This document shows, one piece after another, positions 63,111 to 64,000 of a stretch of 64,000 nt of DNA. How positions within the stretch are numbered: position 1 is the first letter of the stretch; each line of letters starts with the position of its first letter. The stretch is from Sphingobacterium sp. GVS05A (GTDB taxonomy: Bacteria > Bacteroidota > Bacteroidia > Sphingobacteriales > Sphingobacteriaceae): NCBI RefSeq assembly GCF_019969845.1, contig NZ_JAHXYR010000009.1, positions 291,094 to 355,093 on the forward strand. Reading direction: 5' to 3'. The notes beneath the pieces were generated by a model that saw nothing but the letters and a program-made list of their open reading frames with translations, had not been told where the DNA came from and made no database searches. A program made the translations under genes and the position numbers.

Positions 63111-63180
63111 TTAGGTTAGGGTATAGTTAGGTATTGTTTAGCTAAAACCTAAACAATACCTAAACTAAACCTAACTAAAC
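63111..63180. repeat. Long inverted repeat rich in TTAGG-like units
   Basis: A perfect 15-bp pair TTAGGTATTGTTTAG (63127-63141) / CTAAACAATACCTAA (63149-63163) with a 7-base loop. It is extended outward by an imperfect match of TTAGGTTAGG-like to CCTAACTAA-like sequence. No T tract follows. Confidence 0.75.
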
Positions 63181-63193
63181 AGTAGATTTGTCC

Positions 63194-63649
63194 TTACTTT
63201 GGTGCCCCTTCTTTTTGGGTTGTCTTTCGGGATGGTCTGCGCTTTTTTTCGGCTGCGGTTTTTATACCTGTCCGTGATCCGGTCTGCCTGCTGCGGCTCA
63301 TCGGCTTTTTTTCTGTTTGTGGTCGTCTATCTTTGCGGGAAGTTCGCTGCTGTGGGCATACCGGCTTTCTGTCCCTGCTGCGGCGTGGTGGTAGGGCGCC
63401 TTGGGGATGCGGCTGTTATGTTTAGCGTCCCTCTTTTCGTTCCGGGTTACCTTTTCCTATATGATCTTTGTTTTTGCCCTCTTTTCGCTCCGGGACACTT
63501 TTTTCACATGAGTCCACCTTTTCTATAACCTCTGCGCCCAGGGTATCGAGACCCGTGCGGCATTCCCCGGTTCCTCCATCCACGTTCCTGCGACCTTTCT
63601 GTGGTCTTTCCCCTGCATTTTCCCTGCATTTTCCCGTATAACCGTCCAT
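63194..63649 (-). pseudogene. Lys/Arg-rich degenerate frames, possible tail of a mobilisation gene
   Basis: Two abutting minus-strand frames are highly basic: one from 63649 to 63422 with a repeated PERKEG motif, then another from 63415 to 63194 ending RRPSRKTTQKEGAPK. Joined by a frameshift they would form a long basic tail, as seen at the C-terminus of Bacteroidota relaxases. No relaxase catalytic motif is present, so this is a guess from composition. The plus-strand frame over the same DNA is Cys/Phe-rich and implausible. Confidence 0.3.
63429..63494. repeat. Direct repeat, 18 bp, period 48
   Basis: CCCTCTTTTCGTTCCGGG (63429-63446) and CCCTCTTTTCGCTCCGGG (63477-63494) differ at one base. 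On the minus strand they encode PERKEG twice, 16 codons apart. Confidence 0.7.
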
Positions 63650-63748
63650 TTTTGCATCCCGGCGCCCCCCGGGATGCTGTTTTACAAAAAGAATCCGCCA
63701 AGTTCACAGCGAGTTACGGATATATTGAAATAAATAAGAACAAAAGGC

Positions 63749-63780
63749 TTGGAAGTTTGTTAGTAAACTCCCTATCTTTG
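63749..63780 (+). promoter_or_regulatory. Strong promoter P1, possibly of an rRNA operon
   Basis: TTG at 63749-63751, a 21-bp spacer, TATCTTTG at 63773-63780, followed by GCAC and a G-rich leader. Confidence 0.65.
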
Positions 63781-63902
63781 CACCACTCCGCAAGGGAGGG
63801 ACGGTTACTTCGGAAGGGGTGACCACTGAAAAAAGAAGGGTTTAACGGAAGTTGAGCGCGGAAATCGGGAAAAAGAAAAAGAAAAAAAACTTCAAAAGTT
63901 TT

Positions 63903-63932
63903 TTGGAATTTCAAAAAAGATTTCTACCTTTG
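63903..63932 (+). promoter_or_regulatory. Strong promoter P2, possibly of an rRNA operon
   Basis: TTG at 63903-63905, 19 bp, TACCTTTG at 63925-63932. It is preceded by an A-rich tract like an UP element (63870-63895). P1 and P2 in tandem, with no ORF after them before the window ends, suggest a stable-RNA operon just outside. No 16S sequence is visible. Confidence 0.65.
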
Positions 63933-64000
63933 CAGTCCCAACGGAAACGGAGGGAAACAAAAAAAAGATAAAGAGGGCGCAATGCCATCGGAATATAGCG

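Larger units (their letters stand above)
62583..63748. other. GC-rich accessory stretch with decayed frames
   Basis: About 1.1 kb without an intact gene. Rows around 63241-63300 and 63361-63420 count 55% and 67% G+C, well above the AT-rich remainder of the window. It contains a frame broken by one stop (62836-63027), a minus-strand frame without a start codon (62679-62879), a palindrome TTTTCAACCGCGGTTGGAAAA-like core (62773-62793), a hairpin region (63111-63180) and Lys/Arg-rich minus-strand frames (63194-63649). It resembles debris of a mobile element. Confidence 0.5.

Noticed and set aside
63199..63528. 109-codon plus-strand ORF rich in Cys, Phe, Leu and Val
   Set aside because: It lies in the GC-rich debris, has implausible composition for a soluble or membrane protein, and is the complement of basic minus-strand frames. 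No motif supports it.
1..64000. CRISPR arrays, tRNA and rRNA genes inside the window
   Set aside because: No regularly spaced 25-40-bp repeats, no cloverleaf-like sequences with GGTTCGAATCC-type T arms, and no 16S/23S sequence were seen. The rRNA suggestion rests only on promoters at the right edge.

Overview
The window looks like chromosome of a Bacteroidota bacterium, most likely Sphingobacteriaceae (Sphingobacterium or a close relative; the genus is an inference). The DNA is AT-rich. Several promoters fit the Bacteroidota pattern TTG-N17-23-TAnnTTTG, and Shine-Dalgarno sequences are mostly absent. The gene content also fits: a fused HemC-HemD, a single large SdhC subunit, DUF4252, DUF3472 and DUF2027 proteins, a GNAT-argG-argC order, and many short intrinsic terminators between convergent genes. 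Most of the window is core chromosome; only the last 1.4 kb looks accessory.

Layout. 1-4 kb: membrane proteins, a lipoprotein, GDP-mannose 4,6-dehydratase and a membrane-anchored coiled-coil protein. 4.3-8.1 kb: a very large orphan sensor histidine kinase. 8.1-11.7 kb: succinate dehydrogenase sdhCAB. 11.9-18.9 kb: outer-membrane barrel, CsbD-like protein, csaA, tadA, superoxide dismutase, lipoprotein msrA, pruA, and two exported phosphoesterases. 19-25.7 kb: recA, nth, a subtilase and oligopeptidase B. 26-29.4 kb: an arginine transcription unit (leader peptide, GNAT, argG, argC); argH lies alone at 47.4 kb. 30-36 kb: an ATPase, a DUF3472 protein, and an ECF sigma / membrane anti-sigma-like / two DUF4252 operon. 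36-42 kb: haem genes hemL, hemB, hemCD and hemA, all on the minus strand. 43-46.6 kb: DUF2027, a PLP enzyme, aat and rbfA. 48.8-58.4 kb: galM, dgt, topB, a GbsR-type regulator operon, and three conserved proteins of unknown or loosely known role. 58.4-62.6 kb: lysine 6-aminotransferase and its aldehyde dehydrogenase, divergent from glutaryl-CoA dehydrogenase. 62.6-63.7 kb: GC-rich debris with broken frames and inverted repeats. 63.7-64 kb: two strong tandem promoters pointing out of the window, possibly of an rRNA operon.

The main non-coding signals are: (i) a 44-codon leader peptide with clustered arginine codons and hairpins ahead of the arginine genes, consistent with ribosome-mediated attenuation; (ii) a promoter-to-terminator unit of about 170 nt near 46.7 kb with no credible ORF, a candidate small RNA; (iii) A/C/T heptamer repeats directly upstream of the start codons of argC, an ECF sigma gene and topB, and once on the opposite strand between hemCD and hemB; (iv) a TTTG-N19-TAAATTTG promoter overlapped by an inverted repeat ahead of the GbsR-family operon. 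All functional claims rest on reading the sequence and on family knowledge; no search was run.
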